Shown one piece after another: positions 55,159 through 63,366 of a stretch of DNA of 64,000 nucleotides (position 1 is the stretch's first letter; each line of letters starts with the position of its first letter). This DNA comes from Sphingobacteriaceae bacterium (GTDB taxonomy: Bacteria > Bacteroidota > Bacteroidia > B-17B0 > Aurantibacillaceae), in the NCBI GenBank assembly GCA_002319075.1, contig NVQB01000001.1, positions 1,798,001 to 1,862,000 on the forward strand, given 5' to 3'. The position numbers were made by a program, and so were the translations under genes. The notes beneath the pieces are model-generated. The model made no database searches and had not been told where the DNA came from. It was given only the letters and a program-made list of their open reading frames with translations.

Positions 55159-56867
55159 TAATTCTCTTCTTCTTTTAAAAAGGGATAGTCGTAAAGTTCA
55201 TTCAGATACCTGTACAAATGCCCGGCCTTTCCTACCTGGTCCATCAATTTTTTAATTAATTCTATCACGGTTTCTTCAGGAAGCTTATCTAAAAACTCTT
55301 TTGCTTTAGTGAAGACTTTCACCTGGTATCGGTATACGGAATCTTGTCTCAGCGTTTCTGCAAGATGCCGCATGTAAAGTGCCAGAAAAGACGGACTAGT
55401 ATCAGGATATTTTTTCAAAGCTACTTCATGCGCTGCTGAAAACTTATTTGTTGCTCTCGACAACTCTGCGATGAGCTCATCAAATAAGTTTGCGCGTAAA
55501 AGCAGAAGTGTTAGTTTGTCCTGGTAATATCCTTTGGAAGTATTTTTTATGGATTCAATTAACTCCTTCATAGCTCTATCCTGTTCAGATGGAGAAATGA
55601 GGTGAAGGTAACGCTCGAGATCTTCCGGCAGAATAAAAAGCTGGTGGATAAAACTTTCCCGCAGGTATTTTATTTCAAGGTCCTGTAAATTGTATATACG
55701 TGCGTGTTTAAGAATGTACTGCAGATAATCCTTGTAATATGCTTTACGACTAATACGAATTTCATCATAATGCGTTTCGAGCAAATTAAATGCTGTTTTT
55801 AAATTTTGCTTACAGAAGTAAAGTTCGGCTTTAGCTATTATTAATTCCACTTCTCCTCCTTCCTGGTGCAAAGGGAATGCGGTCTTAAACAAAGTCCATT
55901 CTTTTAAAGCAGTTTGCAGACGAGCGATAAGTAGTTTGTCGAGATGCTGAAAATGTGGCGACTTAAACGTTCTTTTCTTTAATAATTTACTCAATACTAA
56001 AAGCTCCTGTTCATTTTTTGCAAAGCTTACAAAACGCGGAACGAAAAAAGCAAAAGCCTCGCTCTGTAGTTTTTTGTTGTCGCTCACTGAACTCAGCGTC
56101 ACATTAAACCATTCCGTTTTTTCTTTAGAAGTTAAACCCTTTTTAAAAAGAAGGTCAAGCGCATTTAACGTTTGGTCATAAATCTCAAAGAGCGGTTGCT
56201 CATCACCTAAAAAACGCATCTGGAATAATTGGAAAAAGACTTTTATGATTCCAATATGAAAAGAAAATAAGTCCTGTTCAGTTTTCAGTTTGGCAGCAAT
56301 AGCCCCGGCAAACAAACTAAATTCTTTAAACAAACTTTCCGTAGCCGCTGCATTGAGCTGTTTTAAGTTAAAATAGGGCGTTAACAAAAACTCAAGCTGA
56401 GCACAATACACGTCAGAGATTACAAGCGTCTTTTTATCGGTAAGAAACTTTGTTATAACAGGTACCGATAATTTATTCTGAGACTCTTTTATGAACTTTC
56501 TTAAATTTTCGGACTCAGCTTTCCTTATATTTCTGTTTATATAGCCATTCTCATCAAGTTCTAAGGAGTCTTTTTTTAATTTCGAATTCTTTGCCTTAAC
56601 GCTAATTCCAAGAGCCTCCTGTTGAAAGAAAAACATAACGGCACTCAAGTGTTCGCAATAAGTAAGCTTTAAGCAGGAGCAGGAATAGCTCATTAATTTA
56701 TCTCCATGCTTTCGCAAAAATAAATTATCCCCTTCCAGGAAAAAATGATAGTCGAATCGGGATTGCTTTTCAACCAATTCTACAGCTCCTTTTTCAAAAA
56801 GCTTAAGTCCTTTTTTCAAAGTCGTTTCTTTAAAGGAATGTTCAAATTGTTTAACTTCGAAAAGCAT
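55155..56867 (-). CDS. SWIM zinc-finger protein
   Basis: About 570 residues from the ATG at 56867; a TTG six codons earlier overlaps the promoter box region. The SWIM finger CSCLKLTYCEH (C-x-C ... C-x-H, about 62-72) lies near the N-terminus. The remainder is mostly helical, with TPR-like helices toward the C-terminus. SWIM fingers occur with SNF2-type ATPases or stand alone as DNA- or protein-binding modules; no SNF2 gene is adjacent. Role unknown. Confidence 0.75.
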   Translation of the reverse strand: MLFEVKQFEHSFKETTLKKGLKLFEKGAVELVEKQSRFDYHFFLEGDNLFLRKHGDKLMSYSCSCLKLTYCEHLSAVMFFFQQEALGISVKAKNSKLKKDSLELDENGYINRNIRKAESENLRKFIKESQNKLSVPVITKFLTDKKTLVISDVYCAQLEFLLTPYFNLKQLNAAATESLFKEFSLFAGAIAAKLKTEQDLFSFHIGIIKVFFQLFQMRFLGDEQPLFEIYDQTLNALDLLFKKGLTSKEKTEWFNVTLSSVSDNKKLQSEAFAFFVPRFVSFAKNEQELLVLSKLLKKRTFKSPHFQHLDKLLIARLQTALKEWTLFKTAFPLHQEGGEVELIIAKAELYFCKQNLKTAFNLLETHYDEIRISRKAYYKDYLQYILKHARIYNLQDLEIKYLRESFIHQLFILPEDLERYLHLISPSEQDRAMKELIESIKNTSKGYYQDKLTLLLLRANLFDELIAELSRATNKFSAAHEVALKKYPDTSPSFLALYMRHLAETLRQDSVYRYQVKVFTKAKEFLDKLPEETVIELIKKLMDQVGKAGHLYRYLNELYDYPFLKEEENY

Positions 56868-56873
56868 GTTCTC

Positions 56874-56881
56874 CAAAGTTA
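56874..56881 (-). promoter_or_regulatory. -7 promoter box of the SWIM gene
   Basis: Minus-strand TAACTTTG, exact match, 6 nt before the ATG at 56867. It lies back-to-back with the box at 56895-56902. Confidence 0.55.
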
Positions 56882-56894
56882 ACAAACTCTTGTA

Positions 56895-56902
56895 TATCTT
56901 TG
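56895..56902 (+). promoter_or_regulatory. -7 promoter box of the GNAT gene
   Basis: TATCTTTG, exact match, 6 nt before the ATG at 56909. Only 13 nt separate it from the oppositely directed box at 56874-56881. Confidence 0.55.
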
Positions 56903-56908
56903 ACTTAA

Positions 56909-57421
56909 ATGAAATTGGTAGCAGAAACAGACAGATTATTTATCAGGCAGTTTGCTGAGAGTGATTCACAATTTATTTTCACTTTGCTGAATAGCCCAGG
57001 CTGGCTTCAATTTATCGGCGACAGAAACATAAAAACTTCAGAAGATGCCAGGCATTATATAGTAAACGGACCTCTATTCAGTTATTTAAAATTTGGATTT
57101 GGTCCCTATCTGGTAGAACTGAAAGGTTCTAAAATTCCCATAGGTATGTGCAGTTTAATTAAGCGGGAAACCCTTGAGGACGTTGATTTGGGCTTTGCAT
57201 TCTTACACGACTATGTGGCAAAAGGCTACGCTTATGAAGCCTGCACTGCGGTTTTAAACTATTCAAAAAACACATTAGGTTTAAAAAAACTTGTTGCCAT
57301 TACAAATCAGGATAACCTCTCAAGCATTGCACTCCTGAAAAAACTCGACTTCTTTTCGGAAGGTACTATAAAGCTTCCCCATGAAGAGAATGACCTTTTC
57401 TTTTTTTCTCACCTTCTCTGA
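56909..57421 (+). CDS. GNAT family N-acetyltransferase (RimJ/RimL type)
   Basis: A 170-residue acetyltransferase. ETDRLFIRQFAESDSQFIF opens like the RimJ/RimL group; DLGFAFLHDYVAKGYAYEA holds the acetyl-CoA loop (here in the G-x-x-x-E region); LVAITNQDNLSSIALLKKLDF is the typical third segment. The acceptor (protein N-terminus, antibiotic or small molecule) is not known. It is followed 10 bp later by the DUF4406-like gene. Confidence 0.85.
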   Translation: MKLVAETDRLFIRQFAESDSQFIFTLLNSPGWLQFIGDRNIKTSEDARHYIVNGPLFSYLKFGFGPYLVELKGSKIPIGMCSLIKRETLEDVDLGFAFLHDYVAKGYAYEACTAVLNYSKNTLGLKKLVAITNQDNLSSIALLKKLDFFSEGTIKLPHEENDLFFFSHLL

Positions 57422-57431
57422 TTTATATAAA

Positions 57432-57761
57432 ATGATCATCGGCATTGCAGGACCTTACTCAGCGTCTACACCGGAGCAAAGGCAAAAAAATCTTGATGTT
57501 TTAAATCACTATGCTGCCAAGCTCTTAGCAATGGGGCACATTCCTTTAATTGGTGTAAATGCGGCTCTACCCATTCTTCCCTTCTTAAAAACACAAGACA
57601 CTTACACAGCAATCATGACCATTTCTCTTGCCATGATAAATTCCTGTGAGGCTTTGTTAGTAATAGCTGAGAGCCCCGGTGCCAATAAAGAACGTGATCT
57701 CATTTTAGCAAAAGGCCTACCTGTTTTTTATTCGCTGGAAGAAATTCCCTCCTTAAACTAA
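57432..57761 (+). CDS. DUF4406-like (nucleoside deoxyribosyltransferase-like) protein
   Basis: A 109-residue protein from the ATG at 57432. IIGIAGPYSASTPEQRQKNL at the start (about 2-21) and SPGANKERDLILAKGLPVFY near the end match the DUF4406 / nucleoside 2-deoxyribosyltransferase-like fold. The usual catalytic Glu region is seen only as ANKERDL. The substrate is unknown. Cotranscribed with the GNAT gene; a longer frame reaching back into that gene is rejected. Confidence 0.7.
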   Translation: MIIGIAGPYSASTPEQRQKNLDVLNHYAAKLLAMGHIPLIGVNAALPILPFLKTQDTYTAIMTISLAMINSCEALLVIAESPGANKERDLILAKGLPVFYSLEEIPSLN

Positions 57762-57866
57762 TTTGAAAATTGTTAAAAAGGAGAGTTGAGATTTTTAGTA
57801 AGGAAAATTTTGTAACTTGGATAGAATTATAGTTTCCCGATTTTTTCTCTTATTAAAAAACCCATT

Positions 57867-58604
57867 ATGAAAAGAAAAATTATTTTATTTAGTCTGGTGC
57901 TATTTCTTACAACTTTAGCGCAAGCAACAAAAGTCATTTCTGCAGCCGATTCCGACTGGGAAAACCCATCTACCTGGCTCGGAAATAAAGTTCCTTTTAA
58001 ACCCGATACAATTCTCATTAAACATTACGTCACTCTTAATACTGATCTGATTATCGAAGCTCCAACAGTACTGATCATTGAAAAAGGTGCAACAGTCTGC
58101 GGCAATTATTTAATGGATGTAAAGTGTGGTGCAACTCTATTTAATTATGGAAATTTATATCTGAATACGGCCACCATCAGAAACGGATACAACTACAACG
58201 AATTTTACACTAAAAATTTAATAACCATTTTGGGATGTAGTCCAGCAGCAGCAGGCCTCGCAAATATTGCTCCGGATGGACACATGAAAGTATGGCCACC
58301 GGTATTATGCAAAACAGATGGCACCAACTGGCAACCGAAAGCAACAGGTATTGCGGCAACTACGTCAGAAGCATTTTTCGTAAACATTTCACCTAATCCT
58401 TTAAACTCAGGGTATCTTACCGTTGGAACCAAAGGCGATTTTGAAATCACCGTTTACGATACCAAAGGCTCCTTATATTACAGAGGCAATGCAATAGATC
58501 AAACTTTTGTAGATGTGCATGATTACGCCAATGGATTTTATTTCGTCGCCATTACTTTCAGCGATAATAAAAAGGTTTTTCGTAAGGTTTTGATAGCGCA
58601 TTAA
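57867..58604 (+). CDS. Small secreted protein with T9SS type A sorting domain
   Basis: A 245-residue protein: signal MKRKIILFSLVLFLTTLAQA, a central beta-helix-like domain (VISAADSDWENPSTWLGNKV, LIIEAPTVLIIEKGATVCG), and a C-terminal domain of about 75 residues with NISPNPLNSGYLTV, VYDTKGSLYYRG, YANGFYFVAI and FRKVLIAH. The final motifs are those of T9SS type A cargo. A weak box TAACTTGG lies about 46 nt before the ATG. Confidence 0.82.
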   Translation: MKRKIILFSLVLFLTTLAQATKVISAADSDWENPSTWLGNKVPFKPDTILIKHYVTLNTDLIIEAPTVLIIEKGATVCGNYLMDVKCGATLFNYGNLYLNTATIRNGYNYNEFYTKNLITILGCSPAAAGLANIAPDGHMKVWPPVLCKTDGTNWQPKATGIAATTSEAFFVNISPNPLNSGYLTVGTKGDFEITVYDTKGSLYYRGNAIDQTFVDVHDYANGFYFVAITFSDNKKVFRKVLIAH

Positions 58605-58611
58605 TAAAACA

Positions 58612-58641
58612 AAAAAGCCTTTCACACTGTGAAAGGCTTTT
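58612..58641. terminator. Bidirectional rho-independent terminator
   Basis: AAAAAGCCTTTCAC and GTGAAAGGCTTTT form a stem of 13 or more bp with a 3-nt loop, A/T runs on both sides. It separates the convergent 57867 gene and queA. Confidence 0.92.
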
Positions 58642-58659
58642 CAAATAATTTGCTCATCC

Positions 58660-59709
58660 TTAGATGATCAACATCACGTCGCCATAAGAATAGAAACGGT
58701 ATTTTTCTTTGATTGCTTCTTTATAAGCTTTAGTAATAAGGTCATACCCACCAAAGGCGCTTACCATCATCAATAAAGTACTTTCCGGCATGTGGAAATT
58801 GGTGATCATACAATTGGCAATGCTAAAATCATAAGGAGGAAAAATAAATTTATTTGTCCAGCCCACATACGGATTTAAGTGCCCTGTAGTTGAAACTGAA
58901 GTCTCTACAGCACGCATTACCGTTGTTCCTACAGCACAAACTCTTTTCTTTTTATCTTTCGCAGCATTTACAATTTTACAAGTGTCGCTTGAAATTAAAA
59001 CTTCTTCGCTCTCTGTTTTGTGTTTGGTTAAGTCTTCTACCTCAACCGTTCTAAAAGTACCAAGACCAATGTGTAAAGTTAACGGTGCAAACTGCACACC
59101 TTTAATTTCGAGGCGTTTCAATAATTCGCGGCTAAAGTGTAAACCTGCTGTTGGAGCTGCCACAGCTCCTTCATTCTTAGCAAAAACAGTCTGATAACGT
59201 TCTGTATCTTCAGGCTCTGCAGCGCGTTTAATGTATTTTGGAAGTGGTGTTTCGCCTAAGTCGTAAAGAATTTTTCTAAACTCTTCATAGCTACCATCGT
59301 ATAAGAAACGCAAGGTACGTCCGCGGGAAGTTGTGTTGTCGATTACCTCAGCAACCAAACTATCATCTTCACCAAAATATAATTTATTACCGATACGGAT
59401 TTTACGCGCCGGATCAACCAATACGTCCCATAAACGGCTTTCTGCATTTAATTCGCGCAGTAAAAAAACTTCAATTTTTGCTCCTGTTTTTTCTTTATTC
59501 CCATACATACGCGCAGGGAACACTTTTGTGTCATTAAGCATTAACACATCACCATCATCAAAATAATTGATAACGTCTTTAAATTTTTTGTGAGAAATTT
59601 TTCCTGTTGCACGTTCAACTACCATCATTCGCGAGTCTTCACGGTTTTTTGCAGGATGCTCTGCCAATAGTTCTTTTGGCAGATTAAATTTAAACATTGA
59701 TAACTTCAT
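58660..59709 (-). CDS. queA: S-adenosylmethionine:tRNA ribosyltransferase-isomerase
   Basis: A 349-residue enzyme of queuosine synthesis, which transfers the ribosyl of SAM to preQ1 in t[23 protein letters not shown] at the start, [30 protein letters not shown], and [18 protein letters not shown] are family landmarks. Length is normal. The 263-bp gap upstream, before the protease gene, holds no gene that I can see. Confidence 0.96.
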   Translation of the reverse strand: MKLSMFKFNLPKELLAEHPAKNREDSRMMVVERATGKISHKKFKDVINYFDDGDVLMLNDTKVFPARMYGNKEKTGAKIEVFLLRELNAESRLWDVLVDPARKIRIGNKLYFGEDDSLVAEVIDNTTSRGRTLRFLYDGSYEEFRKILYDLGETPLPKYIKRAAEPEDTERYQTVFAKNEGAVAAPTAGLHFSRELLKRLEIKGVQFAPLTLHIGLGTFRTVEVEDLTKHKTESEEVLISSDTCKIVNAAKDKKKRVCAVGTTVMRAVETSVSTTGHLNPYVGWTNKFIFPPYDFSIANCMITNFHMPESTLLMMVSAFGGYDLITKAYKEAIKEKYRFYSYGDVMLII

Positions 59710-59958
59710 ACTTTCTTTTTCTTTCTAATTTTTTTCAAGAAATGAAATCGATTTTTGATCAGCGGGGGAGTCCTGAAGGAAATATCAGTATCCGACTAAA
59801 ATACTGACTAAAAAATAAATGTCATAATCTTACGGGATTAATTCGGGGGGCAAAACTAAGGATTTTCAGGCATTTTTCCGCAAAAAAATATCTAAAAATC
59901 TCTAAATATTCAGAAACAGCTTAGAATGGGCTGATTTATCCTTAAATTTAACGTTTAC

Positions 59959-59964
59959 GAGGAG
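59959..59964 (+). promoter_or_regulatory. Clear Shine-Dalgarno site, GAGGAG
   Basis: GAGGAG ends 7 nt before the ATG at 59972. It is notable because most genes here have no such site, and it decides the ATG over the TTG three bases earlier. Confidence 0.6.
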
Positions 59965-59971
59965 ACTATTG

Positions 59972-61678
59972 ATGAAAAAGATCATTTTTACAGGCAAAAT
60001 TAAAAAGGCCCTTGCGGCATGTTCGTTAATTATTGCCCTGAGTATTGGAGTTGCTTACACTCCCGATTATTTCGAAATAAGCAAAAACCTGGATATTTTT
60101 TATTCTGTTTATAAGGAATTAAACGTAGGGTATGTAGATGGCACAAAACCGGGACAACTTATGAAAACAGGGATAGACGCGATGTTAAGCTCGCTCGATC
60201 CTTACACCGTTTACTATACTGAAAATGATATTGAAGATTACCGTTTTATGACAACCGGCGAATACGGAGGTATTGGAGCTACGGTGAACGATATTAACGG
60301 AAAAATCATTATAGCCGATCCTTATGAAGGCTTTGCTGCTTACAAGGCAGGGCTAAGAGCCGGTGACCAAATAATAGGCGTAAATGCCATCAACGTTGTA
60401 GGTAAAAAAACGGACGAAATTGGCACACTTTTAAAAGGTCAGGCCGGAACGCCTTTAAAACTTAAAGTCATTAAAGCGGGGCAAACTACTCCTACCGAAA
60501 TCAGTTTAAATCGCGAAGAAATAAAAACCAAAGCGGTACCTTATGCGGGTATGTTACCTAATAACGAAACGGGTTATATTAAACTCATTTCCTTTACAGA
60601 TAATTGCAGCAATGAAGTTAAGGAGGCGATGATTGCTCTTAAAGCAAAAGGAGCCAAAAACCTTGTTCTTGATTTGCGTGGTAACCTGGGTGGCCTATTG
60701 TTAGAGGCTGTAAACATCGTTAATTTCTTTACAGAAAAAGGACACGAAGTAGTTTTCACCAAGGGAAAAATTCCGGAATGGGACAAAACGTATTTATCGG
60801 TTAATCCACCTGTAGACCTTCAAATTCCATTAGTTGTTTTGGTGGATGAAAATTCCGCTTCTGCTTCTGAAATCGTTAGCGGTGCTCTGCAGGATTTAGA
60901 CAGAGCGGTTATTATCGGCCAGAGAACTTACGGTAAAGGCTTGGTACAACAAACTAAAGATCTTGTCTATAATGCAAAAATTAAATTTACGGTTGCCAAA
61001 TATTACATTCCCAGCGGACGTTGCGTGCAGGCTTTAGACTACAGCAACAAGGATGATGAAGGTCGCGTAGAAAAAGTACCCGATAGTTTGATCACTGCTT
61101 TTAAAACTAAAAATGGACGTATTGTTTATGATGGCGCAGGAGTTATGCCGGATGTAAAAACCAAAGAAGAAAAATTTGAGAACATCCTCATTTCTTTGAT
61201 CTCGAAATTTCACATTTTTAATTATGCTACTCAGTATTATCTGAAGCACCAGGATATAGCGCCTGTTAAAGATTTTCAACTCACAGATGCAGAATACCAG
61301 GACTTTGTGGCCTACTTAAAAGATAAAGATTACACTTACAAAACAAAAAGTGAATTGGAGTTAGCGGACCTTAAAAAAAACGCGGAAGCTGAAAATTATT
61401 TCGCGGATATTAAAACTGAATACGACGCGCTCTTCAACAAGATGACTTCAAACAAAAAAGATGATCTTGTAAAATACAAACCAAGTATTAAAAAATTCCT
61501 GGAAGAAGAAATCGCATCACGTTACTATTTTCAGAAAGGTCGTGTAGAAATATCTTTAAAAAACGATGACGATTTGAAAGAAGCAACAGTGCTGCTAAAC
61601 GATCCTTTTAAAATGAAAAATATTTTGACTGCAGTTGTTCCTGCAACAAAACCTTTTAATGTGAAGAAGAAGTTTTAG
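59972..61678 (+). CDS. C-terminal processing protease, S41 family
   Basis: About 568 residues from the ATG at 59972. An N-terminal hydrophobic stretch (ACSLIIALSIGVAYT) serves as signal anchor. A PDZ domain lies at about 80-170 (GEYGGIGATVNDINGKIIIA, AGLRAGDQIIGVNAINV). The S41 core has VVLVDENSASASEIVSGALQ with the catalytic Ser, and GQRTYGKGLVQQ with the catalytic Lys. The C-terminal 170 residues are helical and charged. It would process or degrade envelope proteins. It has a strong Shine-Dalgarno and starts a plus-strand unit of one gene. Confidence 0.93.
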   Translation: MKKIIFTGKIKKALAACSLIIALSIGVAYTPDYFEISKNLDIFYSVYKELNVGYVDGTKPGQLMKTGIDAMLSSLDPYTVYYTENDIEDYRFMTTGEYGGIGATVNDINGKIIIADPYEGFAAYKAGLRAGDQIIGVNAINVVGKKTDEIGTLLKGQAGTPLKLKVIKAGQTTPTEISLNREEIKTKAVPYAGMLPNNETGYIKLISFTDNCSNEVKEAMIALKAKGAKNLVLDLRGNLGGLLLEAVNIVNFFTEKGHEVVFTKGKIPEWDKTYLSVNPPVDLQIPLVVLVDENSASASEIVSGALQDLDRAVIIGQRTYGKGLVQQTKDLVYNAKIKFTVAKYYIPSGRCVQALDYSNKDDEGRVEKVPDSLITAFKTKNGRIVYDGAGVMPDVKTKEEKFENILISLISKFHIFNYATQYYLKHQDIAPVKDFQLTDAEYQDFVAYLKDKDYTYKTKSELELADLKKNAEAENYFADIKTEYDALFNKMTSNKKDDLVKYKPSIKKFLEEEIASRYYFQKGRVEISLKNDDDLKEATVLLNDPFKMKNILTAVVPATKPFNVKKKF

Positions 61679-61765
61679 AAGCGTTAACTCCAAATTCAGG
61701 CTCGGCTTGCATTTGGTTTTGTCTTTTTGCGAGAAGGTTGTATTTTATATAAATGTCCATAAAAC

Positions 61766-61858
61766 ATGAACTACAAAGTGTCATTTCAGGAAATGGATCG
61801 GTTAGGAACGGAGAAATTATCTAAACAAGTACATGTAAAGATGTCCGCTAGCGCCTAA
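61766..61858 (+). pseudogene. Possible 5' remnant of a MATE transporter gene
   Basis: A 30-codon frame reads MNYKVSFQEMDRLGTEKLSK, then loses the pattern and stops. RLGTEKLSK is close to the N-terminal LGTEKISKLL of MATE-type exporters. Everything after that is missing and replaced by a hairpin and the orphan gene 61897. The match covers under ten residues, so this may be coincidence. Confidence 0.25.
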
Positions 61859-61872
61859 CTGCTGTTAGCGGT
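61845..61872. repeat. Small hairpin between the remnant and the orphan gene
   Basis: CCGCTA and TAGCGG enclose CGCCTAACTGCTGTTAGCG, itself a stem of CGC(C)TAAC and GTTAGCG with one bulged base. It resembles the inner core of attC-like sites, but the spacing between the boxes is far too short for one. Confidence 0.5.
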
Positions 61873-61896
61873 TCGTTGGTTATAACCGATTGGTGT

Positions 61897-62604
61897 TTAT
61901 TTGATACCTATAGCGTCATATGTTCCGTCCATATAGTGATGTATGGAGTTCCCATGGTCGCAATTTTTTGCAACTGATTCGAATTCATCAACGACTTTTT
62001 CTATTGGCAGTTCTTCCCATTTCAGTTTGCCAAAACAAGCCTCATAATACTGGAAACATTTTTTTAATGTCGAAAAACTTTGTTTATGCCTTCCTATGTC
62101 AGTGTTGGAAACAACATAATAATAATCAAAATGATAAGAATGGGTGCAATATTCAAATTCAATAAGTTTAATGTGATAAGGGGCTGGTTCAACTAAGCGT
62201 CTATTCTCAGGGCCAATCATACTCCAGGTCTTTAGACCGTTCGTAGAATAAAATTTTGCCAAATCTTCATCAGCTAAGTTAGTGGTATATATTTTTAGAG
62301 GTTTTATTTGGTGGAATTCCTCTAATAAGTCCAAATATTTCCAAAAGGCTTTTTCTTGATCATTATCACACTCTTCAAGTATTGCTTTTGCCCAGTCCAT
62401 GCTTGCACCCCATTTATTGAATTTCTTTTTAACCCAAACATTCAGGTAGTCCAATGGTGGGTTGTCATGTGTGGCTGGATTAACGGAGTAACCCCTAATT
62501 AGATTATAGAGGTCTGAAAACCTAGGTGTCCCTTCAAAATACATGCGGTAATGCCTTTTGATTTTTTGTGCGAATTCGAATATTGATAGATTGTCTAATT
62601 TCAT
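61897..62604 (-). CDS. Orphan hypothetical protein
   Basis: A 235-residue protein with no signal peptide, rich in Tyr/Phe/Trp/His and charged residues, for instance IKRHYRMYFEGTPRFSDLYN, ILEECDNDQEKAFWKYLDLL, EYCTHSYHFDYYYVVSN and HGNSIHHYMDG. I recognise no domain. A box TAAAATTG lies 5 nt before the ATG. It sits next to a hairpin and a possible gene remnant, so it may be a recent insertion. It is the best candidate for acquired DNA in the window, on position more than on composition. Confidence 0.6.
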   Translation of the reverse strand: MKLDNLSIFEFAQKIKRHYRMYFEGTPRFSDLYNLIRGYSVNPATHDNPPLDYLNVWVKKKFNKWGASMDWAKAILEECDNDQEKAFWKYLDLLEEFHQIKPLKIYTTNLADEDLAKFYSTNGLKTWSMIGPENRRLVEPAPYHIKLIEFEYCTHSYHFDYYYVVSNTDIGRHKQSFSTLKKCFQYYEACFGKLKWEELPIEKVVDEFESVAKNCDHGNSIHHYMDGTYDAIGIK

Positions 62605-62679
62605 TTAAGCAATTTTAGCGAGGTTTGTCCCACTGCTCATCGATGATCACTAACTACCTGCTAAGTAATATATTTCCTT

Positions 62680-63261
62680 TTACTTCAGTGTCCCCGTAAT
62701 TCCGAACTGAATAATTACACGACTTGGATAGATAGAAAGTAAATTATTATTCACATTAAACATCACCGAAGTGCTCAGGTTAATATTATCTGCAATCTCC
62801 TGGCGAAATCCTCCACCCACGAGTACATAGTCTACCCAAACCTTATCATTCGGCTCCATAGAAAAAAGATTCGGCTGACGCAGTTTGTCGTATTGCAGCT
62901 GCACAAAATAATTTTCACCAATCACATAACGCGCGTAAGAATGTCCTCCAAAAATAGATTGAGAGTAATTTCCGTAATAAGAATTGTAACTTATGTAGTT
63001 GTAAATTCCTCCAACACCCATGCTGAAATTTTTGAAGATATTATATCCTATCGTGGGGGATACTAAAATGAAAGTTGGATTCCCTATCCAGGCCTGAACA
63101 TTACCACCCCAGACCACATTTTCTTTCCAGGCATCGTTCTTAGGTTCCTTTGTTTTAGCCATCTGACCCGGACGTTTTGATCCGTAATATACACTGTCTA
63201 CCTGCGCTGCAAGTCCGCCGGATAAAAGCGCTAAAAGAACTATAAATTTAAATGCTTTCAT
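62680..63261 (-). CDS. Small outer membrane beta-barrel protein
   Basis: A 193-residue protein: signal peptide MKAFKFIVLLALLSGGLAAQ, then strands FILVSPTIGYNIFKNFSMGV, GGIYNYISYNSYYGNYSQ, SYARYVIGENYFVQLQYDKL and ending VIIQFGITGTLK. Typical of small outer membrane barrels of about eight strands. Function unknown. Confidence 0.65.
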   Translation of the reverse strand: MKAFKFIVLLALLSGGLAAQVDSVYYGSKRPGQMAKTKEPKNDAWKENVVWGGNVQAWIGNPTFILVSPTIGYNIFKNFSMGVGGIYNYISYNSYYGNYSQSIFGGHSYARYVIGENYFVQLQYDKLRQPNLFSMEPNDKVWVDYVLVGGGFRQEIADNINLSTSVMFNVNNNLLSIYPSRVIIQFGITGTLK

Positions 63262-63366
63262 TGGAAGCTAGTGTTTTAAAATCGGAAGCCACTGCGATGG
63301 TGTTATACAAATTTCGTTCTTGGTTATGAAATATCAAGTATCTTCGCTACATAAATTTACTAAAAA

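Noticed and set aside
61845-61872. attC-like integron site
   Set aside because: GCCTAAC fits one box, but GTTAGCG does not fit the other well and they are only 4 nt apart; no integrase seen.
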